From NCBI RefSeq assembly GCF_003350325.1, contig NZ_QLYZ01000001.1, forward strand, positions 62,001 through 126,000: a DNA stretch of 64,000 bases, read 5' to 3'. Origin of the DNA: Vibrio rhodolitus. GTDB taxonomy: Bacteria > Pseudomonadota > Gammaproteobacteria > Enterobacterales > Vibrionaceae. A model generated the notes under the pieces. It worked only from the letters and a program-made list of their open reading frames with translations. It did not search any database and was not told the DNA's origin. Both the position numbers and the translations under genes were made by a program. Numbering within the stretch: the first letter of the stretch is position 1; every line of letters begins with the position of its first letter. Of the stretch, positions 1 through 7,194 are shown in pieces.

Positions 1-71
1 TGTTCTGGTCGAACGCTCATACGCTTCTCAAGAGAATTTTCAACATCTTGTGAGAAAATGACATACCACAT
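1..71 (-). CDS. yciI: YciI family protein (5' end only)
   Basis: The reverse strand starts at an ATG (69-71) and runs off the left edge of the window. An AGGAA ribosome site lies 6-7 bases before the ATG. The visible residues begin MWYVIFSQDVENSLEKRM, which matches the YciI start, where a YVI..QD motif is followed by SLEKR and VRP. YciI proteins are small ferredoxin-like dimers with a conserved His-Asp pair, of unclear physiological role. Its place downstream of yciA and yciB on the same strand matches the enterobacterial yciA/yciI neighbourhood. Only about 23 codons are seen, so the identification rests on this start and the gene order. Confidence 0.8.
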   Translation of the reverse strand, partial: MWYVIFSQDVENSLEKRMSVRPE

Positions 72-176
72 GCGGATTTCCTTTTAATACGATACTTTCA
101 GTTTGGTGACAAAACTCTAGCCTAATCTAGAGTAGGAAGAAATTTGTGTTATTGAAGCTGTGACCTTAACGAGATC

Positions 177-575
177 TTAGCCGCAATGAATTGCACGCGG
201 CTTACCATTGCCATCAATAGCGACATAGTTGAATGTGGCATCACAAACCATAAACCTGTCTTCCAAGCCGTGTTCTTTGACAGGTTTTACCCAGACTTCG
301 AGATCAATGCTCATCGAAGTGCGACCAATTTTAGTGCACTCACCGTAGCAGCAGACAACGTCGCCGACTCTGACGGGCTTTTTGAATGTGATACTAGAGA
401 CCGACACGGTCACAATACGACCACCGGAAATTTCTTTGGCAAGAATACCTCCAGCCAAATCGAGTTGCGACATAATCCAACCACCAAAGATATCGCCATT
501 GGCGTTGGTATCGGCTGGCATAGCAAGGGTACGAAGAAGAAGCTGTCCGCGAGGTGAGCAAATATCCTGACTCAT
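177..575 (-). CDS. yciA: Acyl-CoA thioesterase YciA
   Basis: Hotdog-fold thioesterase that hydrolyses a broad range of acyl-CoAs in the cytoplasm. The family core is visible near the start: an RTLAMPADTNANGDIFGGW segment with the catalytic Asp, then DLAGG, and later VGDVVCCYGECTKIGRTS and EVWVK. The chosen ATG (573-575) gives 132 residues, the same length as E. coli YciA. A GTG four codons upstream (587) is also possible. It lies between yciB and yciI on the same strand. A terminator-like hairpin separates it from yciB, so it may have its own promoter. Confidence 0.93.
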   Translation of the reverse strand: MSQDICSPRGQLLLRTLAMPADTNANGDIFGGWIMSQLDLAGGILAKEISGGRIVTVSVSSITFKKPVRVGDVVCCYGECTKIGRTSMSIDLEVWVKPVKEHGLEDRFMVCDATFNYVAIDGNGKPRAIHCG

Positions 576-630
576 TTTGACATCCACAACATAATGACGT
601 CACTTCAGTGAGTGAACGGTGGTTAAAACG

Positions 631-652
631 AAAAAGCGACCACTCATGGTCA
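631..652 (-). terminator. Intrinsic terminator after yciB
   Basis: On the reverse strand an 8-bp stem (AGTGACCA / TGGTCGCT, one G-U pair) with a 4-base loop is followed by a run of T. It lies directly downstream of the yciB stop and upstream of yciA, so yciB and yciA are probably separate transcripts or only partly coupled. Confidence 0.6.
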
Positions 653-707
653 CTTTAATTTTAGATTATACCTAACAACAAAGGAAAATCATCAGTTAGG
701 CAAACGT

Positions 708-1247
708 TTATTCTTCATCGTTTGCTTTAGGCATCTGCTTATATACGTACAGGCCGGATAAAATCGTAAAGATGAAAGTTGCCGCAAGCAGTCCGAACAC
801 TTTAAAGTTAACCCAAGTGTCAAGCGGCAGGTTAAAGGCAACATAGATATTTAAACCTGCACAGAGGCTAAAAAATGCCACCCATGCCCATGTAAGTTTT
901 GCCCAGACTGTTTCGGGTAGCGTCAGCTCTTTACCAAGCATTGCTTTGATAGCTGATTTCCCTGTTAAGTGAGTTGCCGTCAAACCTATAGCAAACAAGG
1001 CATAAACGATGGTTACCTTCCACTTTATGAAGTTGTCATCGTGTAAAAATAGCGTCATTCCACCGAACAAAGTGACCATCACAAAGGTGATGAGCTGCAT
1101 CTTTTCTACTTTTCTGTAGAGTAGAAAAGTAACGATGACTTGTACTGCGGTTGCTACGATAAGCGCTCCCGTCGCGACATAGATATCAAAGAGTTTATAA
1201 AGGGCAAAGAAGACAATGAGCGGAATAAAGTCGAGCAGTTGTTTCAT
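708..1247 (-). CDS. yciB: Septation protein A / inner membrane protein YciB (IspZ)
   Basis: A 179-residue integral membrane protein with about five hydrophobic segments. It begins [19 protein letters not shown], the signature start of the YciB/IspZ family, and has the conserved [20 protein letters not shown] segment near the middle. The family is inner-membrane and has been linked to septation and envelope integrity. Length matches E. coli YciB (179). It precedes yciA in the same direction, as in enterobacteria. No yciC is seen upstream, where a small unknown gene and luxN lie instead. Confidence 0.93.
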   Translation of the reverse strand: MKQLLDFIPLIVFFALYKLFDIYVATGALIVATAVQVIVTFLLYRKVEKMQLITFVMVTLFGGMTLFLHDDNFIKWKVTIVYALFAIGLTATHLTGKSAIKAMLGKELTLPETVWAKLTWAWVAFFSLCAGLNIYVAFNLPLDTWVNFKVFGLLAATFIFTILSGLYVYKQMPKANDEE

Positions 1248-1361
1248 GACATGAGCTTGTAGACTGGGAATTCAGCCAGTCTAACTAATTTTTCATATAA
1301 CTCAAACGGGTAAACTGAGTTTGTCGTTTCGCCTAATATGCGGTATCGAGTTTGGGGTTAA

Positions 1362-1583
1362 CTAATCGGGAATCGAAGACTTAATATCTTCCAAGTAACC
1401 TTCACAGCGTAGGTTGTCTACCGCTGACATGAGTTCTTCATCGCTCATGGCCAAACAGCTTTCCTTGCCGCTCAACGCGCTGAGGTATTCAGGAAATTGT
1501 GGCTCGGAAAAATGCCCGAAGCGGTCAGTCAGCATACTTTCGATGCCATGGTGAATAAGATTGTAGTAGGTACTGCGATTCAT
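1362..1583 (-). CDS. Small hypothetical protein (73 aa)
   Basis: I do not recognise this protein. The ATG at 1581-1583 is preceded by a strong GGGAGG site six bases upstream, which favours it over an upstream in-frame start at 1619. The product is 73 residues, soluble, and somewhat acidic at its C-terminal half (DEEL, EDIKSS), with no signal peptide or membrane segment. It lies 104 bases downstream of the luxN stop on the same strand and 114 bases before yciB. It could be the last gene of a luxN transcript, but no function can be inferred. Confidence 0.6.
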   Translation of the reverse strand: MNRSTYYNLIHHGIESMLTDRFGHFSEPQFPEYLSALSGKESCLAMSDEELMSAVDNLRCEGYLEDIKSSIPD

Positions 1584-1687
1584 AATGAGCCTCCCATCGA
1601 CTACGACAAGTATCGCCATAATCTGAAAGAAGCATTTTAAATGCCAATTTGTTGAGAGAATGTCGCTGGTGGCTCATTTTCTCAATA

Positions 1688-4177
1688 TTAGCTAAACGCA
1701 GATTCAATTGCTTGCTGCAGAGCAAGTTTAGTGGTTGGTTTGGTTAATCGCCCATCCATGGTTTGGCGTATCTTCTCAAGCTCGACCAAACCGGCTTCTC
1801 CAGAAAGGGCGTAGATCGGTAATGTAGGGTGGGAGGCTTTGATAATAGACGCGGCTTCAAAGCCATTCATTACCGGCATTTGGACATCCATAAACACAAA
1901 ATCTATGGAGCACTCTTCCAGCATATCCACTGCGACTTGTCCGTTATTGGCGAGCACCACCTTATAGCCCAACTGACCGAGCAATAACTTAACGAGTTGC
2001 CTTTGGATCTCTTTATCATCAACCACCATAACCGTGAGTTTGCGCGTTTGGTTGTTTAGTGACTGAAGTGGGGGAGTGAGTGGCTCGCCTTCTTCACTAT
2101 CAGGTAATGCCGGAGCGGCAGAAGAGAGCACGCCTGCCGGGAAAGATAAGTGAAACTCAGTGTATTCACCTAACGTCGAGTAGCACTGAATCGAGCCGCC
2201 AAATGATTTCATCACGCGGCGGCAGTAACCGAGCCCAAGCCCACTGCCACCCGCTTTGTTGTAGGTGAAAAAGTCATCAAAAATACGATTGAGCAATGAT
2301 GAAGGAATGCCAGGTCCTGTATCACGCACGATCAGGAAGTTCTCATATTTACCGACTAGCGTTGTGATCTTGATTTTGGAGTCAGGATGCGAGTCAAAAT
2401 AGTAAATGCTATTGCGCAGTAAGTTGAACACCACAAAGTTAAATAGGGTTTCATTTACTTTGGCGCTGAAGTTTGTCGCGATATCAATATCAATCCGCTG
2501 ACGAATTTTTTCAGAGTCAAAAGCATAGCGGTCAATAGCCTGCTCCACAGCTTGATGAATCGACATTTCACACGTTGGCTCTTGCTCAAGCGATGCCTCG
2601 TTCACTTCGCGCAGAATAATGTCGATCAGTTGTGTACCACGAGTGACGGCTGCTTTGCCGCGGTTTAACTCGTATTCCAACTCTTCTCTCGCCACGTTTT
2701 GCTGCAACTTACTGCTAAGAAGTTCAAACTGGAGTTGTACTTGAGCCAGAGGGTTACGCATTTCGTGCGCGATGGAATTTGCCAATGCTTGTGATTGATG
2801 CATTTTGCGGTCTGCATTGATGTAGCCTTGGGCTTGGACTAATACATGCTGCAGTGCGCGCACTTCTTCATAAAAGTAGATGCTGCCATTTCGCTTGTTC
2901 TTAGCGAGCAACAAGTGGCTCATTTTATTGTTGTAATCAAAAATGGGCAGTACAAGGGATACCTGCTCAGATTTCATGCGAAAATAAATTTTCTTAAGCA
3001 CCTTTCCAACGGCCGCGTTACTAAGTACATAATCTTCGATTTCTTCGAAAATAAGTACGCTTTCTTGTTGATAGAGCTGGGAGGTATAAAGCTTCTCATC
3101 TTGAAGGTTAGAAACGAGTTGGAGATCGTTCTTTTCGATACCAAGCGTCTGCGCAATTTGACTAAATGCATGGGATGTCGACTTTTGGAATTCGCCGCCG
3201 AGTTGGCGAATATGAGAATCTGGTGTGTGCTTCTGACCAAAGATCATTTGGCTTGTGTAACGAGAAACAACGCTTAATAGTCTGGTCCAAAGCAAGCCTG
3301 TTACCACACATGTCACTATCACAGCGAAGGTGAAGCCGTAACTCGCTAATGAGCCAACCAATGGGCTAATTAGAGCAATGATCAATGAACAAGTAAGGAC
3401 GATTGAAAGTAGCTTATGCATCACGTACCTGTTGCTATAAAAGCGTGAGGTCAACAGTGCGTAGCCGATCAACAACATTTCACTGATAGCAAATGCTGGC
3501 GGAAGCCAAGTCAATGAAAAATCATGCCATAATAACGGTATCAAGCCATTTAGCAGTATGGTCGCGAACATAAAAATGCAAATACCGCTTAGCATGTACA
3601 TAGACTTTACTTGCTGCAGAGCTCGCGCCTTTCGAGAGTAGAGGATGATGTTATGTAGCGTTAGTCCGAGCAAAATAATGATGGAGCCCAAAAACCACTT
3701 GGTTTGTGGACCAAAATGGATCTGAAAGTGCCCAATCTCAGCAATAGTAATACCAGTAACGGTATCCCCTGGAACGTAGTTGAAGTAGATAGCGAGCAGG
3801 GTTGTACTAAATAGCAAAATGTTTTGTAGATATTTGGTAAAGGCACTCTCTAGCTCCCAAACTAATGCTCGGGTTATTAAGCAAGCAAATACAAAAGCCG
3901 AAAAAGAAGCTAGATTGGCAAATAGCGCCATGCTGACCGCAAGCGACTCCGAAACGCGAGTAATATACGGCGAGTAGAAAAATGCGTTGCTCAGTACCCA
4001 AAGCAGCAGTGACGTGGAATAGAGTAAATAAGGCGTGCCAATTCGGTGATCAAACCCAGAATAAGACAAACGAGTCGAACGAATAAAATAAATGATCCAG
4101 CCAGCGACAACGCTTGCAACGCCGAGAAGCAGGACAAAAATCGGGTGTAACACCGAATCAATCATCATATGCCCCAT
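1688..4177 (-). CDS. luxN: LuxN-type hybrid histidine kinase (acyl-homoserine lactone sensor)
   Basis: An 829-residue hybrid kinase. The first about 300 residues are a multi-pass membrane sensor containing the LuxN-characteristic segment DFSLTWLPPA...SEMLLIGYALLTSRFYS (219-248). Then come HisKA with phospho-acceptor His471 (NSIAHEMRNPLAQ), an HATPase domain with N-box around 585-589, DTGPG (619-623) and GGSGLGLG (643-650), and a receiver domain with phospho-acceptor Asp764 (FMDVQMP). V. harveyi LuxN detects 3-hydroxy-C4-HSL and passes phosphate to LuxU, and its kinase His is also at 471. In V. harveyi the synthase gene luxM precedes luxN. Here about 600 bases upstream hold no gene, so this receptor has no adjacent synthase. 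The ATG at 4177 lacks a clear ribosome site, and ATGs at 4168 or 4165 are alternatives. Confidence 0.88.
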   Translation of the reverse strand: MGHMMIDSVLHPIFVLLLGVASVVAGWIIYFIRSTRLSYSGFDHRIGTPYLLYSTSLLLWVLSNAFFYSPYITRVSESLAVSMALFANLASFSAFVFACLITRALVWELESAFTKYLQNILLFSTTLLAIYFNYVPGDTVTGITIAEIGHFQIHFGPQTKWFLGSIIILLGLTLHNIILYSRKARALQQVKSMYMLSGICIFMFATILLNGLIPLLWHDFSLTWLPPAFAISEMLLIGYALLTSRFYSNRYVMHKLLSIVLTCSLIIALISPLVGSLASYGFTFAVIVTCVVTGLLWTRLLSVVSRYTSQMIFGQKHTPDSHIRQLGGEFQKSTSHAFSQIAQTLGIEKNDLQLVSNLQDEKLYTSQLYQQESVLIFEEIEDYVLSNAAVGKVLKKIYFRMKSEQVSLVLPIFDYNNKMSHLLLAKNKRNGSIYFYEEVRALQHVLVQAQGYINADRKMHQSQALANSIAHEMRNPLAQVQLQFELLSSKLQQNVAREELEYELNRGKAAVTRGTQLIDIILREVNEASLEQEPTCEMSIHQAVEQAIDRYAFDSEKIRQRIDIDIATNFSAKVNETLFNFVVFNLLRNSIYYFDSHPDSKIKITTLVGKYENFLIVRDTGPGIPSSLLNRIFDDFFTYNKAGGSGLGLGYCRRVMKSFGGSIQCYSTLGEYTEFHLSFPAGVLSSAAPALPDSEEGEPLTPPLQSLNNQTRKLTVMVVDDKEIQRQLVKLLLGQLGYKVVLANNGQVAVDMLEECSIDFVFMDVQMPVMNGFEAASIIKASHPTLPIYALSGEAGLVELEKIRQTMDGRLTKPTTKLALQQAIESAFS

Positions 4178-4777
4178 TCAAAAGAGCAAGCGAAGAGAAG
4201 CGATTTACAAAGTTAGCTATGTGGGTGAACTCTGTTACAACGTCCATATGATTCAGAATTACGTTAATTTACGAAGTTTGATGATAAATTAACCCATATT
4301 TGGTTGGGCTTTGTAAACCACTGTCACGCGCGCCATGTCGCATTCTGTAAGACTTTTTATACACAATGGAGGTGTGGCTAAGCAGAGCTTGGTTTCGGCT
4401 CGGTAGGAGAACCATGACCAGTGAGTGTCTAATTATTACAAATAGATAGGGTTCTTTTTGTCTCAAAATGAGAAATCACTAACAAAATTTTTCACCCTTA
4501 TTATTGGTTGTAAATTTCGCCATTATCTAAAAACTTAGAGAAATTTCCTGTCAAACCATGCTTGTATTGATTTTTATTTCAATATATTGCCTGATTTGGA
4601 GATTCTATCTACATGTTTTCTAAGAATTTTCATTATCTTAACATAAAAAAGTTGGCGAAAATCATAAGCTTGGCATACACTTCCAATTGATATGCCTATG
4701 TCATTGATTGGCTAGGCGAAATGCTTTGGCGCTGCCTAACGGCAGTGATGTTTAACACAGCTTTTGAGGATAATTCT
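4178..4777. other. 600-base region without a gene between luxN and ihfA
   Basis: Divergent intergenic region. It is A/T-rich between about 4480 and 4680. Short open frames on both strands (for example at 4269-4466) have neither ribosome sites nor recognisable products. It must hold the luxN promoter on the left and the ihfA promoter on the right. I could not assign either with confidence. A short hairpin, CTGCC/GGCAG, lies in the ihfA leader near 4734-4747. No luxM-like coding sequence is present. Confidence 0.6.
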
Positions 4778-5074
4778 ATGGCGCTCACAAAAGCCGACTT
4801 GGCCGAGAACCTGTTTGAAAAGCTTGGATACAGTAAACGCGATGCCAAGGAAACGGTTGAGGCATTTTTTGAAGAGATTCGCAAGGCGCTGGAAAACGGC
4901 GAGCAAGTCAAACTTTCAGGATTTGGTAATTTTGACCTGCGTGAAAAGAATGAACGTCCTGGTCGTAATCCAAAGACTGGCGAAGATATTCCAATCAGCG
5001 CACGCCGCGTAGTTACTTTCCGCCCAGGGCAAAAACTAAAAGCTCGTGTAGAGACAATTAAAGGCGAAAATTAA
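4778..5074 (+). CDS. ihfA: Integration host factor subunit alpha
   Basis: Histone-like DNA-bending protein that pairs with IhfB and acts in recombination, replication and transcription. The 98-residue product begins [17 protein letters not shown] and shows the IHF-alpha beta-arm signature [27 protein letters not shown], followed by the conserved arm-end residues. The ATG is preceded by TGAGGA. The upstream extension of the frame (from 4721) is not conserved and was excluded. In E. coli ihfA directly follows pheT; here pheST lies about 24.8 kb away with other genes between, so the gene pair has been separated. Confidence 0.96.
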   Translation: MALTKADLAENLFEKLGYSKRDAKETVEAFFEEIRKALENGEQVKLSGFGNFDLREKNERPGRNPKTGEDIPISARRVVTFRPGQKLKARVETIKGEN

Positions 5075-5162
5075 TAACGCAGTCGACGGATCGATTCTCC
5101 TTATTACTTGCTCGGGGGAAATGTTAGCCGCAACTTTTATTGTGTGTTGATACAGCAAGTAA

Positions 5163-5195
5163 TAAAAAAACACCCAAGCATGCTTGGGTGTTTTT
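5163..5195. terminator. Bidirectional terminator between ihfA and the DUF440 gene
   Basis: A perfect inverted repeat (ACACCCAAGC / GCTTGGGTGT) is flanked by A7 on the left and T5 on the right, so it can end both convergent transcripts. Confidence 0.85.
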
Positions 5196-5212
5196 GTATC
5201 TAGCAAACGTAA

Positions 5213-5533
5213 TTAATCACGTTTCCATAAAATATGGCAGAACTTGTTGTCTGGATCGCGGCTGACAAGAAGTCGAGCAAACACATCATCCAACACATCG
5301 TTTTCTTCGTTAACGAGACCTACACGCACTTCGGCATACACTTCTTTGTCAACGTCAAAACCAACGTGAGCTACCCAATCATCGCCTGTTTCAACCAATT
5401 CGGCTGCACCACGGTCTTCAAACTGAGCAGTGAATAGAATGACATCTGCAGCTTCTAAGTTGTCAGGCGCCATTTCCAAGAAAATGTCATAAGCGGTGTC
5501 GATGACGTCATCGAAAGAAATCAGTTCAGTCAT
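5213..5533 (-). CDS. dsDNA-mimic protein, DUF440 (YciU/HI1450 family)
   Basis: A 106-residue, very acidic protein. The pattern DTAYDIFLEMAPDNLEAADVILF, then ETGDDW, YAEVRVGLVNE and DDVFARLL, ending in W-K-R-D, matches HI1450/YciU. Those proteins carry an acidic surface thought to mimic double-stranded DNA and to bind HU-like partners. It starts only two bases after the efpL stop, so the two are almost certainly co-transcribed. It sits opposite ihfA, an HU/IHF family gene, though no link is shown by the sequence itself. Confidence 0.88.
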   Translation of the reverse strand: MTELISFDDVIDTAYDIFLEMAPDNLEAADVILFTAQFEDRGAAELVETGDDWVAHVGFDVDKEVYAEVRVGLVNEENDVLDDVFARLLVSRDPDNKFCHILWKRD

Positions 5534-5535
5534 AA

Positions 5536-6105
5536 TTATGCACGGCTCATGTATTTACGTTCAGCAGTGTTCACGATGATACGATCGCCTTGAGCAATGT
5601 ATTCAGGAACTTGTACTGTTAGACCTGTTGATAGACGAGCTGGCTTAGTACGCGCAGACGCTGAAGCACCTTTGATTGATGGGTCAGTTTCTTCGATAAC
5701 AAGTTCAACTGCTGCTGGCAGTTCGATAGCAACCGGGCTACCGTTTACTAGTACTACCATTACGCCTTGGATATCTTCAGTGATGAACATTAGTTCGTCT
5801 TCGATATCAGACTTTTTAAAGTTGAATTGAGTGTAGTCTTCATTGTCCATGAAGATGTACTCGTCGCCATCAACGTAAGAGAAAGATACCGCACGTTTGA
5901 ACATATCAACAGTTTCAACAACGTCGTCAGACTTGTAGCGTTCATCAGCACGAGCACCAGTGTTTAGGTCTACACAACGTAGTTTGTAGATCTTAGCGCC
6001 GCCACGACCGCCAGGAGTCGTTACTTCGATATCTTTAATTAGCAGTGTTTTGCCGTTTGAATCAACGATAGCAAAACCTTTCTTTAGCTCACTTGCCTTA
6101 GGCAT
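5536..6105 (-). CDS. efpL: Elongation factor P-like protein (EfpL/YeiP)
   Basis: An EF-P paralogue of 189 residues that helps ribosomes through stalling proline-rich motifs. The order is the KOW-like N-terminal domain (MPKASELKKGFAIVDSNGK), the loop TPGGRGGAKIYKLR carrying the Arg typical of this branch in place of the modified Lys of EF-P, then two OB-type domains ending in ERKYMSRA. The ATG at 6105 has an AAGGAA site seven bases upstream. An upstream TTG at 6111 is less likely. It forms a two-gene operon with the DUF440 gene downstream. Confidence 0.93.
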   Translation of the reverse strand: MPKASELKKGFAIVDSNGKTLLIKDIEVTTPGGRGGAKIYKLRCVDLNTGARADERYKSDDVVETVDMFKRAVSFSYVDGDEYIFMDNEDYTQFNFKKSDIEDELMFITEDIQGVMVVLVNGSPVAIELPAAVELVIEETDPSIKGASASARTKPARLSTGLTVQVPEYIAQGDRIIVNTAERKYMSRA

Positions 6106-6274
6106 GAACAATTTCCTTCATATGAGTTATAAGGGCGGCATTATATCCTCGTTATGCGAGCGCCGACAATAACTGAAATCGCATCTAATATCGATTTAGC
6201 CGCTTGATAGTCTTGATTGAATCAGCGCAGTAGGGGATTATGTCCGACCAAGTGAATTAGCTTCAGATTCTTTG

Positions 6275-7042
6275 ATGATTTTATCGGCAATTGATCCCAA
6301 ACAACCATTCCAATCAGATTATAGCCAAGCGATCGCAGAACTTGTGAGATTCTTGCGTTCAGGACTCAGCGATAACCTGCATAGTGTTTATATTTATGGC
6401 AGTGTTGCGCGCAAAACTGCGACGCCATCTCGTTCAAATTTGGACGTTATCATTGTCACCAAACAAAGTTTTGCCCAGCAACGAACTGCACTTTTGAATA
6501 CCATTAAATGGCGTTTTCAAAAAGATTACCCGCACATTACCGAGCTAAATTTTAAGACGGCGCTGGTCAACGAAGTCGCGTCACTGGAGAGTATTTTCTC
6601 GTGGGGCTTTATGCTGCGTCACTGCGCGGTGTGCGTGTATGGCGAGAATCTTTCAGAGTGCTTTGGTGATTACGAGCCGAGCTGGGAAATTGCCAAACAT
6701 TGGAATATGGATGTTGAGGACTGGTTAGCCGTCTATCGCAACCGCATCGCGCGCGCCAACGATGCTGAAGAGCTGCTTAAAGCGCAGCGGATCATTGCTA
6801 AAAAAATGCTCAGAGCCAGTTACTCACTGGTTATTCCACGAGATCGCGGTTGGTACGATTCACCGATTGAATGTGGTAAGCACTTTTTGCGTTATCACCC
6901 TGAAATGCAAGTAGAGATCGAGCGACTTGTTATCATGCTCTCGTCACGTGTAATAGCTAAGCGGTCGATTATTGGCATGATTGATACGTTCGGCGAATGG
7001 TTGGTTAAGCAATACAAAAAAACTGAGTTTAGGATCGGATAG
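6275..7042 (+). CDS. Nucleotidyltransferase-fold protein with altered metal motif
   Basis: A 255-residue protein. Residues about 40-70 show the nucleotidyltransferase P-loop-like motif YGSVARKTATPSRSNLDVIIV (GS..AR followed by x-L-D). In active members the second motif is DxD. Here the first Asp is Asn (N-L-D), encoded by aat at about 6437. The rest is a helical domain resembling aminoglycoside adenylyltransferase-like proteins. I cannot name a substrate. It stands alone, about 170 bases after efpL on the opposite strand and 150 bases before the EIIC-EAL gene. The start may be the ATG used here or the TTG just before it; neither has a good ribosome site. Confidence 0.6.
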   Translation: MILSAIDPKQPFQSDYSQAIAELVRFLRSGLSDNLHSVYIYGSVARKTATPSRSNLDVIIVTKQSFAQQRTALLNTIKWRFQKDYPHITELNFKTALVNEVASLESIFSWGFMLRHCAVCVYGENLSECFGDYEPSWEIAKHWNMDVEDWLAVYRNRIARANDAEELLKAQRIIAKKMLRASYSLVIPRDRGWYDSPIECGKHFLRYHPEMQVEIERLVIMLSSRVIAKRSIIGMIDTFGEWLVKQYKKTEFRIG

Positions 7043-7194
7043 TCGCCTTGAAGTGAGTCGCACAAATTAGCGCAACTAATGTGTATATCAATATAAGTGT
7101 GAAGAGCCGCACTTTAAATTGATTCGACTCACAACCAGATACAATTAGCTGATTTATAATCAAATTATGTGTCGTTCATGGATGAGCTGCTAGT

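Noticed and set aside
4178..4777. Possible luxM upstream of luxN
   Set aside because: No frame of adequate length or AHL-synthase-like sequence exists on either strand; the short frames lack ribosome sites.
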